A stretch of 23,625 nucleotides of DNA from contig JALFCJ010000097.1 in assembly GCA_022771185.1 (NCBI GenBank), positions 1 to 23,625 on the forward strand, read 5' to 3'. Made by a program: the position numbers and the translations under genes. The notes under the pieces are model-generated. The model ran no database searches and had not been told where the DNA came from. It saw nothing but the letters and a program-made list of their open reading frames with translations. This DNA comes from Spirochaetales bacterium. Its GTDB lineage: Bacteria; Spirochaetota; Spirochaetia; Sphaerochaetales; Sphaerochaetaceae. Positions 9,152 to 17,212 of this stretch are shown here, in pieces; within the stretch, counting starts at the first letter, position 1; every line of letters begins with the position of its first letter.

Positions 9152-10574
9152 AAAAACCTAGCTTTTTTGAAATAGCAGGAGGAAGATGACTCTTCCTGAT
9201 GCCGCTGGTTAAAAATACATCTTGCCCAACTGTCATCAAGCCTTTTCCTCCATATACACTCTTACCAAGCTTTAGACATAATGCAAATGCTTCGTCGCCA
9301 ATGCTCTCAACGCTGTCAGGAATAATCAGATCACCCTCTATCTTATTGCAGTTATAGAATGCCCTCGTTCCAATTGTCTTAAGGGAGGAAGGAAGATATA
9401 TTTTTCCATCAAGGCAAACTGAATTCATGAAAGCTTCATCTCCGATTCTTTCTATTGTCTTAGGAAGAACAACGTCTCCAGAGATTTCAGATTCTTTAAA
9501 TGCCTTATCTGCAATACCTGTAACAGGTACGCCATCGACAGAAGAAGGAATAATAAGAGATGTCATTCCTTTTTCATATCCCACAACTTCATATCCTGAT
9601 TTTGTTTTCTTAAATAAAAGTCCATTAACGGATTCTGTAGGTTCCTCTTCGCCTTCTTCCACCTTTACTTCAACTCTTTCTTCTTTCATTGGAGTCGGGT
9701 CATCAAGGTATATGTTTATATTTTTCTCAAAATCTTCCAGCCTCTTATTTAGAATGTCATTCAGGTCATCTTCAACAACAGAAAGCACATTAGAGCTTAT
9801 TTCTTCTGTAAGCTGCTTTATATTAGAAGTGATCTCTTCTTCGATTTCAGCACATTTTTTATCTACATATGCCTTGATATCCTCTTCTCCATAAGACGCA
9901 CTGGATGTGTCGGAACTGCATGCCCTAACTTCCTCCAATATTTCTGCCTTTGCTTGATCTATAAGATCAGGAACAAGGGAATCTATGTAGGTATAAAGAG
10001 CGCTGATCTTTTCCTCCGCGCCACTGAGGGTAGAGTTCAAAAGAGTACTTAAAGTATCTATTTCTTCTTCTAATCCTCGGCTCTTTTCATCTAAGGAGGC
10101 TGAGAGCAGCTCATTCTTGGAAAGTACCTCTTTTTGAGTTTCACTGACACTACTTAGGATTGAAGACTCTATATTTTTTAGTTCTGAAATAGTGTCTTCC
10201 TTGGCCTTTTCCACACCTTTCGTGATTTCTATTTTTTCAGATGAGAATAGAAAATCGACATATGACTTCAACTCAGCCTCAGTCTTTCTCCGAGTATTGC
10301 CGGATTCTTCTTGAGTTATTGAGACAGCTTCTTCCAAGAGAGGAGTGTCCTTTTCTTCCACCTGCTCAGGAGATTTGGCTTCAGACGCTTTATTTATATA
10401 TGTGACTTCACCCTTCTCAAAGGCCTCCACTCTATCTGGATCAACGGCAACCACGACTTTAGGAGAGGAAGCATCCATGCCTCCCTGGATAAACACTTTG
10501 TCTAAAGTCTTTTCATCACAGGAAAGCATGAAACAAAGAATAAGGCTTAGGATAACAATTATTCTTCTTTTCAT
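9150..10574 (-). CDS. Lipoprotein with long coiled coil and BspA-like leucine-rich repeats
   Basis: The 474-residue product starts with a lipoprotein signal: MKRR, a hydrophobic stretch, then MLSC with the lipidated Cys at 19. Residues about 96-290 are rich in Glu, Lys, Ser and Leu with heptad-like spacing and read as a long helical coiled coil, preceded by an acidic low-complexity linker. Residues about 318-455 hold LRR_5/BspA-type units, each with a strand such as LIIPSSV, VVLPKTI, IYLPSSL or LIIPDSV followed by an IGDEAF-like turn. BspA repeats occur in surface proteins of oral and gut Treponema, Bacteroides and Trichomonas that bind matrix or other cells; that role is inferred here. GAGGTG lies five bases before the ATG. 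The gene follows the large InlB-repeat lipoprotein by 42 bases, and both are likely to be one operon. Confidence 0.82.
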   Translation of the reverse strand: MKRRIIVILSLILCFMLSCDEKTLDKVFIQGGMDASSPKVVVAVDPDRVEAFEKGEVTYINKASEAKSPEQVEEKDTPLLEEAVSITQEESGNTRRKTEAELKSYVDFLFSSEKIEITKGVEKAKEDTISELKNIESSILSSVSETQKEVLSKNELLSASLDEKSRGLEEEIDTLSTLLNSTLSGAEEKISALYTYIDSLVPDLIDQAKAEILEEVRACSSDTSSASYGEEDIKAYVDKKCAEIEEEITSNIKQLTEEISSNVLSVVEDDLNDILNKRLEDFEKNINIYLDDPTPMKEERVEVKVEEGEEEPTESVNGLLFKKTKSGYEVVGYEKGMTSLIIPSSVDGVPVTGIADKAFKESEISGDVVLPKTIERIGDEAFMNSVCLDGKIYLPSSLKTIGTRAFYNCNKIEGDLIIPDSVESIGDEAFALCLKLGKSVYGGKGLMTVGQDVFLTSGIRKSHLPPAISKKLGF

Positions 10575-10590
10575 TTTTACACCTCACTGC

Positions 10591-10604
10591 GGCGGTTTCC
10601 CGCC
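10591..10604 (-). other. Small GC hairpin with GAAA tetraloop between two lipoprotein genes
   Basis: On the minus strand GGCGG-GAAA-CCGCC forms a 5-bp GC stem closed by a GNRA-type tetraloop, 17 bases before the ATG of the coiled-coil lipoprotein gene. No U tract follows, so it is not a normal terminator. It could protect or uncouple the downstream mRNA, or slow ribosome access next to the GAGGTG site. Confidence 0.5.
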
Positions 10605-10616
10605 ACACTAAAGCCT

Positions 10617-13600
10617 TTACTCAACAATGATGTCACTCTCGGCTACTCTCATGAGAACCCAAGTATGGCCTTCATTGTCTTCCCAATACTCGATCATTTC
10701 AGCTCTCTGGACTGTATTTGTATACTCGACGCCGCTTGTAAGGTATTCGGTACCGTCTACACGCTTGTCAGCTCTGTCGTACTTGGCAGAAGCCCACTGA
10801 GCCATCAGTTTCCTACACTCTTCAGTAGCTTCCTTCAAAGCTTCGAAGAAGTCTGATTTAGAAGAGGAAGCTTTTTCGTAGTGATATCCCTCTGCTGTAG
10901 GAAGTTTTACCATCCAGTCTGGTCTTGGAATTCCATCCTTACCATAAACCAAGAGATCAATCTGTTTCTTTGTGACTTCGCCAACCGGCACAGTATCTTT
11001 TTCCCAAATAGCAAAGAACTTGACGTTTCCTGTAGAGAGAGGAGGTAATACCAAGCCTTTTCTCAATGTTTCAGTTCTGTCTCCACCTGTAATCCAGCCA
11101 AGGAATGTATATCCATCCTTTACCGGGTTTGCCAAGTATACACCATCGGTTTCGATTGTATACTTAGTCGGGTTGGAGTTGTCATAGCGATATCTTCCGC
11201 CATCGAGATCATAGGAGATGCTATACTCGATAGGAGCCCATGTAGCTGTAAGACTAAGGTCACTGCTTCTATCTGTCATAACTGTATATCTCAGAGAATA
11301 TGTGGTGTATGTAGCATATGGGTTCTCTGTCCAGCCAAGGAACGTATATCCCGATCTTGTAGGATTAGCCAATGCAAAGTCTTTATCCAGTACTGTGTAG
11401 TAAGATGGATTCTCTACGCCCTTTGCAAGTTTTCCTCCATCAAGATCATAGTCGATATAATACTTCTTTGCCTCCCATACTGCTTCCAGTGTTACATCAC
11501 CCATATCACCCGATTGTATTGTGTATCTACTATCAAGCTTTCCGCTCTTGTCACCGACAGTTTTCCATCCAAGGAAGACATAATCCTTCTTTTCTGGAGT
11601 CGGGATTACGTAATCTCTATCAAGATAGAAGTAGGAAGACGGATACTCCTCAATTTTTCCACCCTTAGTGTCCAGCTTGATGGAGTATTCACAAGGTTTC
11701 CATACAGCAACAAGGTTCTTGTCACCTGTAGTGCCCTTGGAGAATTCATAGATACTTCTGGCCTTGCTTGTGGGTTCGCCTTCAAGAATCCAACCAACAA
11801 AGTCATATCCCTTCTTCTCCGGGTTGATTACCTGGAAAGCAGACTCTACTGTATACCAGCATGCGTTCTCAGCCTTTCTATTTAAGTCGGACCCAAAAAT
11901 GACACCGTCTTCATCGTAGTCGATGTAGTATGTTATCACCTTCCAAATTGCCTTGAGCGCAACATCTCCAGTGCTACCGCCTTCAATTGTAACGGAAGGA
12001 ACAATCGCCTTTGAGCCATAGTAGGTTGCATCAATAGAGATTCCTGTGCCATTAAGAATGGAATAAACCAAAGTGAGAACTTCATCTGTTTCAAGCTCAT
12101 CTGTGTACGGGATAGATAGAACACCATTCTCCATGACTCCAGTAATTCCAGCTTCCTTCATCGCTTCACTCAGTTTTGCCTTTGTCTTCTTGTCAAATAG
12201 AGAAGTATAAACTTCCAAGTGATCTTTATAGGCATTGAGATTTGTTCTGACACTGTCTTTTACAAGAGAGAGTGAGAATATACATGATGGGCTATCATCT
12301 TTTACTGTCCAACCAATGAACTCATAACCATTCTTTACAGGATTTACTGTAGTGAAGGTCTGGCTTTCTACATTGTATGAAGATACATATTCATCTACGA
12401 ACTCTCCACCATCAAGTTCATAGTCGACTTTGTATTCAACTGGTTTCCATACAGCCTTAAGGTTCTTGTCGCCAGGAATAGTTGTATCAAGCGTCTTAAA
12501 TGGCTCTTCACCCACGTTTTCATCAATCCAGCCCTGGAAGATGTAATAGTCGAGGACAGGCTCAACGAGTACTGGAGACTCTTCATTAAATATAAACGTC
12601 TCTGGTTCATCGCCTTCTATCTCACCACCATTAAAGTTATAAGAGATAGCGTATTCGTTTGGAATCCATACAGCACTGAGTTTTCTGTCTCCAGAGGATC
12701 CTACAGAGAGGGAATACTCATTTCTAGCTTCATATGACTCTTCACCTTCTTCTATCCAACCGGCGAATGTATATCCATCAAGGGTAGGATTAATAAGAGT
12801 GAAACTATCCAGAACTGTGTAAGAAGATGGGTTTTCCGGTACTTTTTCAGGCTCTGGAAGTGGCTCTGGTTCTGGCGAATAGAGGACAATGTTCTGGTTA
12901 TACTCGATAAAGTATTCTTTTGGTGTCCAAATAGCAGAGAGAACCAAATCTCTTGGTATTGTTGTATCCACAAGGTATTCAACTACAGGTTCCTCACCCT
13001 CTTTCTCCCAGCCTAAGAATACATAATCTTTCTTTTCAGGGAGTGGCAAAGTAAAGGAAGGAGAATCAAAAACAAATGAAGCAGGAGCATTTTCAAGTGT
13101 TCCTTCATTTAACTCAAGCTCAATGTTATATACATTTGGAAGCCATACAGAAATGTAGTTTATGTTTCCAATTGTTCCAAGTGATACTTCTTCTATTGCT
13201 CTAGCCTCATATGACTCTTCGCCCTCGAGAATCCAGCCCATAAATGTGTAACCGACTCTCTCAGGATTGATCAATGTAAAGCTGTCTTCAATAGTATAAG
13301 AATCAGGATTTGTCCTTACTTCCATTGGCTCTGGTTCTGGAACTTCAGGAATAATTACAGGCTCTTCTTTCTTGGCTTCATAAGTAACACCCGTTTCATC
13401 ATATGTGATAGAGTATACAACCTTCTCAAAGACTGCTTCATACTCCAAGCTCTTACTCATCGAGAGAATATCGATGGAAAGATCCTTTTCAACTTTATCT
13501 GATCCGACCTCTCTCCAACCCTTAAATACATATCCCCTTCTCTCAAGAGTAGGAAGAGTAAGATATTTTGTTTCAACTGCATTATTTAAAATAGCATTTA

Positions 13601-14417
13601 GGTCTCCGATCAAGTTGCTGTCTTTTGGAGCAGAAACCTTGACATATAAGCCAATGAGAGAAGCCTTGAACCAAGCATTTTCTTCCTCTATTCCCATCTC
13701 CAATACAGCCTTGCTTAAATCTGGAGTGAAATATGCTTTATATGCTTTTGATCCTTTTGCCGTATTCAGGTCGATTTCCACCTTTGACTGGAGAGTATCT
13801 GAACCCTCTTCCTTCCATCCAAGATAGCTATAGTCTTCCATTGAGATTTCAGGAATCGTCAATACTCTGCTGCTTCTTGCTTCTCCCAACACTTCTGCCA
13901 GCGTTACATCTGTTACACTCTCTAAAGGAGCCGTGACAGTGAACTCGAATAAAGGATGGGATGCCTTAATGACAGCATTCTTGCCTTTTTCCTCAAAAGA
14001 AATGTCCAAGAGAGACAAATCCAAGTCAAAAATAGCCTTGAACCTTGTGTCGTTTTCAAAAGAATCAAGTCTGATTGTTCTTCTGTTATCATAGGAATCA
14101 GTGTCAAGGTTATACCAACCCAAGAAAACATATCCCTCTTTCTTGGCTTCCGGCATAGTGACATATCCGTCAGCGTTCGCCTTTTCAAGAATCTCGCCTT
14201 CATCTCCTACGAGAGTTCCGCCATCCAGGTAGATATCGACTCTATGATTGTTGATGTATAGATAGCCTCCGATTATTTCAGCCTTTACAGGCTCTTCCTG
14301 AATAGTCTCTTCAACTACTTCCACAACTTCAGGTTCACTTGTCTTAGTGGAACTACAGGACAAGACCAATGACAAAACTAGTAGAATAGCAATGGAAAGT
14401 GAAAATATTCTTTTCAT
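10617..14417 (-). CDS. Very large lipoprotein with twelve InlB/Listeria-Bacteroides-type repeats and LPP20-like C-terminus
   Basis: I choose the ATG at 14417, which follows a GGGGGG ribosome site by six bases and begins a lipoprotein signal (MKRIFSLSIA ... LVLSC, Cys21). A start 30 bases upstream would put ten polar residues before it. The 1266-residue protein has twelve copies of a GYxFxGW-centred beta unit, with the Trp at about 101, 201, 301, 395, 470, 554, 630, 703, 876, 951, 1029 and 1108. Most units also have a YxIxY strand and end in AVW-like residues, as in Flg_new/InlB B-repeats that make elongated stalks. Residues about 1155-1266 (PDWMVK, YHYEKASSSKSDFFEALKEA, then a Glu/Arg-rich helix) resemble the LPP20 lipoprotein domain. 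It probably stands on the cell envelope, anchored at the N-terminus. The first three units are longer (100 residues) and more degenerate, and the eighth carries a long insert. Confidence 0.85.
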   Translation of the reverse strand: MKRIFSLSIAILLVLSLVLSCSSTKTSEPEVVEVVEETIQEEPVKAEIIGGYLYINNHRVDIYLDGGTLVGDEGEILEKANADGYVTMPEAKKEGYVFLGWYNLDTDSYDNRRTIRLDSFENDTRFKAIFDLDLSLLDISFEEKGKNAVIKASHPLFEFTVTAPLESVTDVTLAEVLGEARSSRVLTIPEISMEDYSYLGWKEEGSDTLQSKVEIDLNTAKGSKAYKAYFTPDLSKAVLEMGIEEENAWFKASLIGLYVKVSAPKDSNLIGDLNAILNNAVETKYLTLPTLERRGYVFKGWREVGSDKVEKDLSIDILSMSKSLEYEAVFEKVVYSITYDETGVTYEAKKEEPVIIPEVPEPEPMEVRTNPDSYTIEDSFTLINPERVGYTFMGWILEGEESYEARAIEEVSLGTIGNINYISVWLPNVYNIELELNEGTLENAPASFVFDSPSFTLPLPEKKDYVFLGWEKEGEEPVVEYLVDTTIPRDLVLSAIWTPKEYFIEYNQNIVLYSPEPEPLPEPEKVPENPSSYTVLDSFTLINPTLDGYTFAGWIEEGEESYEARNEYSLSVGSSGDRKLSAVWIPNEYAISYNFNGGEIEGDEPETFIFNEESPVLVEPVLDYYIFQGWIDENVGEEPFKTLDTTIPGDKNLKAVWKPVEYKVDYELDGGEFVDEYVSSYNVESQTFTTVNPVKNGYEFIGWTVKDDSPSCIFSLSLVKDSVRTNLNAYKDHLEVYTSLFDKKTKAKLSEAMKEAGITGVMENGVLSIPYTDELETDEVLTLVYSILNGTGISIDATYYGSKAIVPSVTIEGGSTGDVALKAIWKVITYYIDYDEDGVIFGSDLNRKAENACWYTVESAFQVINPEKKGYDFVGWILEGEPTSKARSIYEFSKGTTGDKNLVAVWKPCEYSIKLDTKGGKIEEYPSSYFYLDRDYVIPTPEKKDYVFLGWKTVGDKSGKLDSRYTIQSGDMGDVTLEAVWEAKKYYIDYDLDGGKLAKGVENPSYYTVLDKDFALANPTRSGYTFLGWTENPYATYTTYSLRYTVMTDRSSDLSLTATWAPIEYSISYDLDGGRYRYDNSNPTKYTIETDGVYLANPVKDGYTFLGWITGGDRTETLRKGLVLPPLSTGNVKFFAIWEKDTVPVGEVTKKQIDLLVYGKDGIPRPDWMVKLPTAEGYHYEKASSSKSDFFEALKEATEECRKLMAQWASAKYDRADKRVDGTEYLTSGVEYTNTVQRAEMIEYWEDNEGHTWVLMRVAESDIIVE
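11000..14140 (-). repeat. Array of diverged coding repeats (InlB-type units)
   Basis: The coding sequence consists of about twelve units of roughly 220-300 bp, each encoding a GY-F-GW box, a short variable segment and a closing VW/IW strand. Unit lengths, measured Trp to Trp, are 100, 100, 94, 75, 84, 76, 73, 173, 75, 78 and 79 residues. Short DNA stretches recur between units, but the copies are well diverged, so recent tandem duplication is not obvious. Confidence 0.75.
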
Positions 14418-14560
14418 TTTAATCCCCCCTACCCTTAAGAATACCACCCCTTTTTCTCATCCTCAATAAAATAATGCCCACAAAAGGCAATGAAACTTAC
14501 AATATTTTCCTCTTTTATGAAAGCAATTCTTTAAAATGAAAAATATAGTAATTATTCAAT
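14418..14560 (-). promoter_or_regulatory. Leader region of the lipoprotein operon with strong G6 ribosome site
   Basis: This 143-base gap separates the metallo-hydrolase gene end from the lipoprotein gene. On the minus strand it holds GGGTAGGGGGGATTAAA directly before the start ATG, an unusually G-rich ribosome-binding site (G6 at 14429-14424). A possible promoter TTGCCT-N16-TATTGA lies further upstream, but several A/T-rich alternatives exist. No clear terminator for the metallo-hydrolase gene is visible here, so some read-through is possible. Confidence 0.4.
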
Positions 14561-15334
14561 TTAATCGGTGAAACCCTCGAACATCTCGCCTCTTTCACAA
14601 ACTTTGCAGAAAATTCCTGAAGGTATGGTCTTGTTTACAAGATCTTTTAAAAGTGAAACGTCATTATTGTTGTCGCTTAGATGTATGAAGAATACTTGGT
14701 CCCCTCTTCTAGCGGTGTCATAGGCAAAAGACACTGCATCGTTATTCGAAAGATGCCCGTACTCTCCCTTCACTCTTGTCTTCAGCCACGCTGGATATGG
14801 ACCTGTGGCCAGCATCACTGGATCATAGTTGGATTCAATGAATTTTACATTCGATACTCTCGAATACCCCCAAGCTTCCTCTGGGATTATTCCTGTATCC
14901 GTCATCAAAAAAATCTTATCGTTTCCGTTGACTATAAAATACCCGCTGGAACCGGGAGAGTCATGACTGGTTCTAAAGGGTGTGACTTCAAATTCACCTA
15001 CACCCACTGTAGTACCCCAAGTGAAAGGAAAGACTAGCTTTCTCTCCATCTTCATTTTGTCCATTTCCGTCTTACCGTCTCTCAAAGTTACAGATGAGAC
15101 AAAGACAGGGACTTCCGTTTTTCTCTGTACAGCCCCCACACCCTTAGCATGGTCAGGATGCAAGTGAGTCAGAAACATGGCTCCCAGCGAAGATAGAGGC
15201 ATCGAGTGCATCTCCATTTCCGTAGAAAACTTTTTCCATGTTACACCACAGTCGACGGCGATGGTGGTCACTCCATCATAGAAGAGATAGCAGTTACCGC
15301 AGCTACCTGTAGTCAGGGCGCAATAGTGAAGCAT
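14561..15334 (-). CDS. MBL-fold metallo-hydrolase, YycJ/WalJ-like
   Basis: The 257-residue soluble protein has the metal-binding motif THLHPDHAKG (HxHxDH, about residues 57-66), an early SCGNCYL strand, an Asp-rich VDCG strand, a later His in RTSHDSPGSSGY, and LMTDTG. The C-terminal FIHLSDNNND is characteristic of the YycJ/WalJ branch of the metallo-beta-lactamase superfamily, proposed exonuclease-like enzymes in DNA repair or cell-wall homeostasis of Firmicutes. A phosphodiesterase or nuclease role is the best guess. Its ATG shares one base with the stop of the ArsC-like gene (TAATG), and a strong GGAGGAG lies inside that gene, so the two are translated from one mRNA. Confidence 0.85.
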   Translation of the reverse strand: MLHYCALTTGSCGNCYLFYDGVTTIAVDCGVTWKKFSTEMEMHSMPLSSLGAMFLTHLHPDHAKGVGAVQRKTEVPVFVSSVTLRDGKTEMDKMKMERKLVFPFTWGTTVGVGEFEVTPFRTSHDSPGSSGYFIVNGNDKIFLMTDTGIIPEEAWGYSRVSNVKFIESNYDPVMLATGPYPAWLKTRVKGEYGHLSNNDAVSFAYDTARRGDQVFFIHLSDNNNDVSLLKDLVNKTIPSGIFCKVCERGEMFEGFTD

Positions 15335-15666
15335 TATTTATTCTCCTCCACCCATTTTTCACTCCATCCTACATGAGCTTTCATTCCGTTACGCAGTATT
15401 GGAAGAACCAACAGCTCTGTATGCTCCATCACTTCTTCCTTTGCGTCATAATCTCTCCAGGCGTATCCATTCTTTTTGTAGTATTGTGAATCTTTATCTA
15501 TTAGTTCTTCATCGTCCTCTGTACTCTGAAATATACTATTCCATTCTTTCATAGCCAGCTTTCTCTCGTCCAAATCGATGAACTGGTACTCTATTCTTCT
15601 TTCTTTGACCCACCTTATTGCGGCTCTTGTATTCTTGTCTTTATTTCTACCTATTATCTGGAGCAT
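15334..15666 (-). CDS. ArsC/Spx-fold protein lacking the catalytic cysteine
   Basis: The 110-residue product aligns by pattern with the thioredoxin-like ArsC/Spx/YffB family: a first beta strand (LQIIG), a loop, then a helix NTRAAIRWVKERRIEYQFID, which matches the family's C-x-x-(S/T)R-A-x-x-(F/W)L-x-x-x-x-I-x-(Y/F)-x-(F/Y)-x-D pattern. A late PILRNGMKAHVGWSE resembles the cis-Pro region, the LPxIxx(G)xxxxG(F/W) motif. The position of the redox Cys (after the first strand) is Asp10, and no Cys occurs anywhere in the protein, so arsenate reduction by the usual mechanism is excluded. It is the first gene of a pair with the YycJ-like hydrolase and divergent from asnS. There is no Shine-Dalgarno sequence before the ATG, and a promoter sits directly upstream. 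Confidence 0.75.
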   Translation of the reverse strand: MLQIIGRNKDKNTRAAIRWVKERRIEYQFIDLDERKLAMKEWNSIFQSTEDDEELIDKDSQYYKKNGYAWRDYDAKEEVMEHTELLVLPILRNGMKAHVGWSEKWVEENK

Positions 15667-15672
15667 GGAATG

Positions 15673-15701
15673 AGATTATCCAAAACCCTCTCTTCCTTCA
15701 A
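15673..15701 (-). promoter_or_regulatory. Promoter of arsC-like gene; -10 box 6 bases from ATG
   Basis: On the minus strand TTGAAG (15701-15696), a 17-base spacer and TAATCT (15678-15673) are followed by only CATTCC and then the ATG. A transcript starting at the usual distance would begin at about the A of the ATG. No ribosome-binding site is present in the gap. Confidence 0.5.
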
Positions 15702-15723
15702 TAGATTTATACTTGACCCTAAT

Positions 15724-15746
15724 CGGATAATGAAAGAAGATATCCG
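15724..15746. promoter_or_regulatory. Inverted repeat between arsC-like gene and asnS
   Basis: CGGATA (15724-15729) and TATCCG (15741-15746) form a 6-bp inverted repeat with an 11-base spacer in the divergent promoter region, downstream of TTGACC (a possible asnS -35). It could be an operator or the base of a leader hairpin. It is short enough to be chance. Confidence 0.3.
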
Positions 15747-15781
15747 AAACATTCCCCATGGGAAAAATCAGGAGATATAAT

Positions 15782-17167
15782 ATGAAGGAAAGAATCAAGT
15801 CACTTCTCACAAGAGAGCCATCAAGCGAAATTATTACTGCTGAAGGCTGGGTGAGAACAAAGAGAGACAGCAAGAATGTTTGCTTTTTGGAAATCAATGA
15901 CGGTTCCTGTCTAAAGGGACTACAGGCGGTAATAGACAAGGCTTCTTTCAATAATAATAATCTCCTTGATTCAATTTCCACCGGTGCAGCAGTTTCAGTT
16001 AAAGGAACTATTGTAGAGAGCCTTGGCGGCAACCAGAAAGTCGAGTTGGCTGTTACCTCACTGGAATTGGTAGGCTCTTGTCCTAATGACTACCCTCTCC
16101 AAAAGAAGAGACACACAGTGGAGTTCTTGAGAGAGCAGGCATATCTTAGACCAAGAACTAACCTATTCGGCGCTGTAACAAGAGTCAGAAACACAATGGC
16201 TTTTGCTGTCCATCAGTTCTTCCAGGAAAACGGCTTTGTATATGTCAACACTCCTCTCATCACAGCCAGTGACTGTGAAGGCGCCGGCGAACAGTTCCAG
16301 GTGACGACATTGGATCTACAGAATGTTCCAAAAAAAGAAGACGGAAGCGTAGACTACTCAAAAGACTTCTTCGGAAAAATAGCAAACCTTACGGTATCCG
16401 GTCAGCTTGAAGGCGAGACATATGCTATGGCAATGAAGAACATCTATACATTCGGACCTACATTCCGTGCAGAGGAATCAAACACATCCCGTCACCTTGC
16501 AGAATTCTGGATGATAGAGCCAGAAATGGCATTCTGTGACCTAGAAGGCGATATGGATTGCGCAGAAAGCTTCTTAAAGTATATTTTCAAGGCTGTCCTT
16601 GAAAAAAACAGCGAGGATATGGCTTTCTTTGAACAGTTTGTACTAAAAGGTCTGATCGAGACACTTGAAGGTGTAGTATCAACACCATTTGAGCATATGA
16701 CTTACACAGAAGCTATCAAGTATCTTGAGAAGCACAATGAAAAGTTTGAATTCCCAGTAGAATGGGGTTCTGACATTGCATCTGAACATGAAAGATATCT
16801 TACAGAAGTCATTGCAAAGAGACCTGTAATCGTCACAGACTATCCAAAAGAGATCAAGAGTTTCTATATGAAGCAGAATGATGACGGAAAGACTGTCAGA
16901 GGTATGGATATACTGGCTCCAAGACTTGGAGAGATTATCGGGGGAAGCGAAAGAGAGAGCGACTACGATAAGCTTAAAGCAAGAATGGACGAGCTTAAGA
17001 TGGATGACACCAACTATTGGTGGTATATGAATCTCCGTCGCTATGGAACAGCACCACACTCTGGTTTTGGTCTTGGATTTGAAAGAGCTGTCAGATATGT
17101 CACAGGTGTTGAGAACATCAGAGACGTCATCCCATATCCAAGAGCAGTTGGTTATTGCGAGTATTGA
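15782..17167 (+). CDS. asnS: Asparaginyl-tRNA synthetase
   Basis: The 461-residue enzyme charges tRNA-Asn with asparagine. An N-terminal OB-fold anticodon-binding domain (about 1-105, with EGWVRTKRDSKNVCFLEIND) precedes a class II catalytic core. Motif 2 is FRAEESNTSRHLAEFWMIEP (about 228-247), APRLGEIIGGSERE (about 379-392) lies in the active site, and motif 3 is GFGLGFERAVRYV (about 428-440); the end VIPYPRAVGYCEY is the usual AsnRS finish. The absence of an AspRS-type GAD insert and the WMIEPE sequence favour AsnRS over AspRS. I choose the ATG at 15782, with GGAG eight bases before it, rather than the ATG 24 bases upstream. Length is normal. It is followed by a terminator and convergent with the LuxR-type gene. 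Confidence 0.96.
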   Translation: MKERIKSLLTREPSSEIITAEGWVRTKRDSKNVCFLEINDGSCLKGLQAVIDKASFNNNNLLDSISTGAAVSVKGTIVESLGGNQKVELAVTSLELVGSCPNDYPLQKKRHTVEFLREQAYLRPRTNLFGAVTRVRNTMAFAVHQFFQENGFVYVNTPLITASDCEGAGEQFQVTTLDLQNVPKKEDGSVDYSKDFFGKIANLTVSGQLEGETYAMAMKNIYTFGPTFRAEESNTSRHLAEFWMIEPEMAFCDLEGDMDCAESFLKYIFKAVLEKNSEDMAFFEQFVLKGLIETLEGVVSTPFEHMTYTEAIKYLEKHNEKFEFPVEWGSDIASEHERYLTEVIAKRPVIVTDYPKEIKSFYMKQNDDGKTVRGMDILAPRLGEIIGGSERESDYDKLKARMDELKMDDTNYWWYMNLRRYGTAPHSGFGLGFERAVRYVTGVENIRDVIPYPRAVGYCEY

Positions 17168-17185
17168 TCACTGTTTATTTCTACG

Positions 17186-17212
17186 GCTGGATCCTTGTGG
17201 TCCAGCTTTTTT
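17186..17212 (+). terminator. Intrinsic terminator of asnS
   Basis: GCTGGA(T)CC-TTGT-GGTCCAGC forms an 8-bp stem with one bulged T, followed directly by TTTTTT (17207-17212), 19 bases after the asnS stop. The T tract abuts the stop codon of the convergent LuxR-type gene. Confidence 0.85.

Noticed and set aside
11000..14140. Regular DNA repeats considered as a CRISPR array
   Set aside because: The repeats are coding, diverged and 220-300 bp long, and there are no short identical repeats with unique spacers.
15334..15666. Arsenate reductase function for the ArsC-like protein
   Set aside because: The catalytic Cys is absent and no arsenic-resistance genes are nearby.
15758..15781. Upstream ATG for asnS
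   Set aside because: The ribosome site GGAG lies after this ATG and fits the ATG at 15782, where the conserved OB-fold sequence begins.
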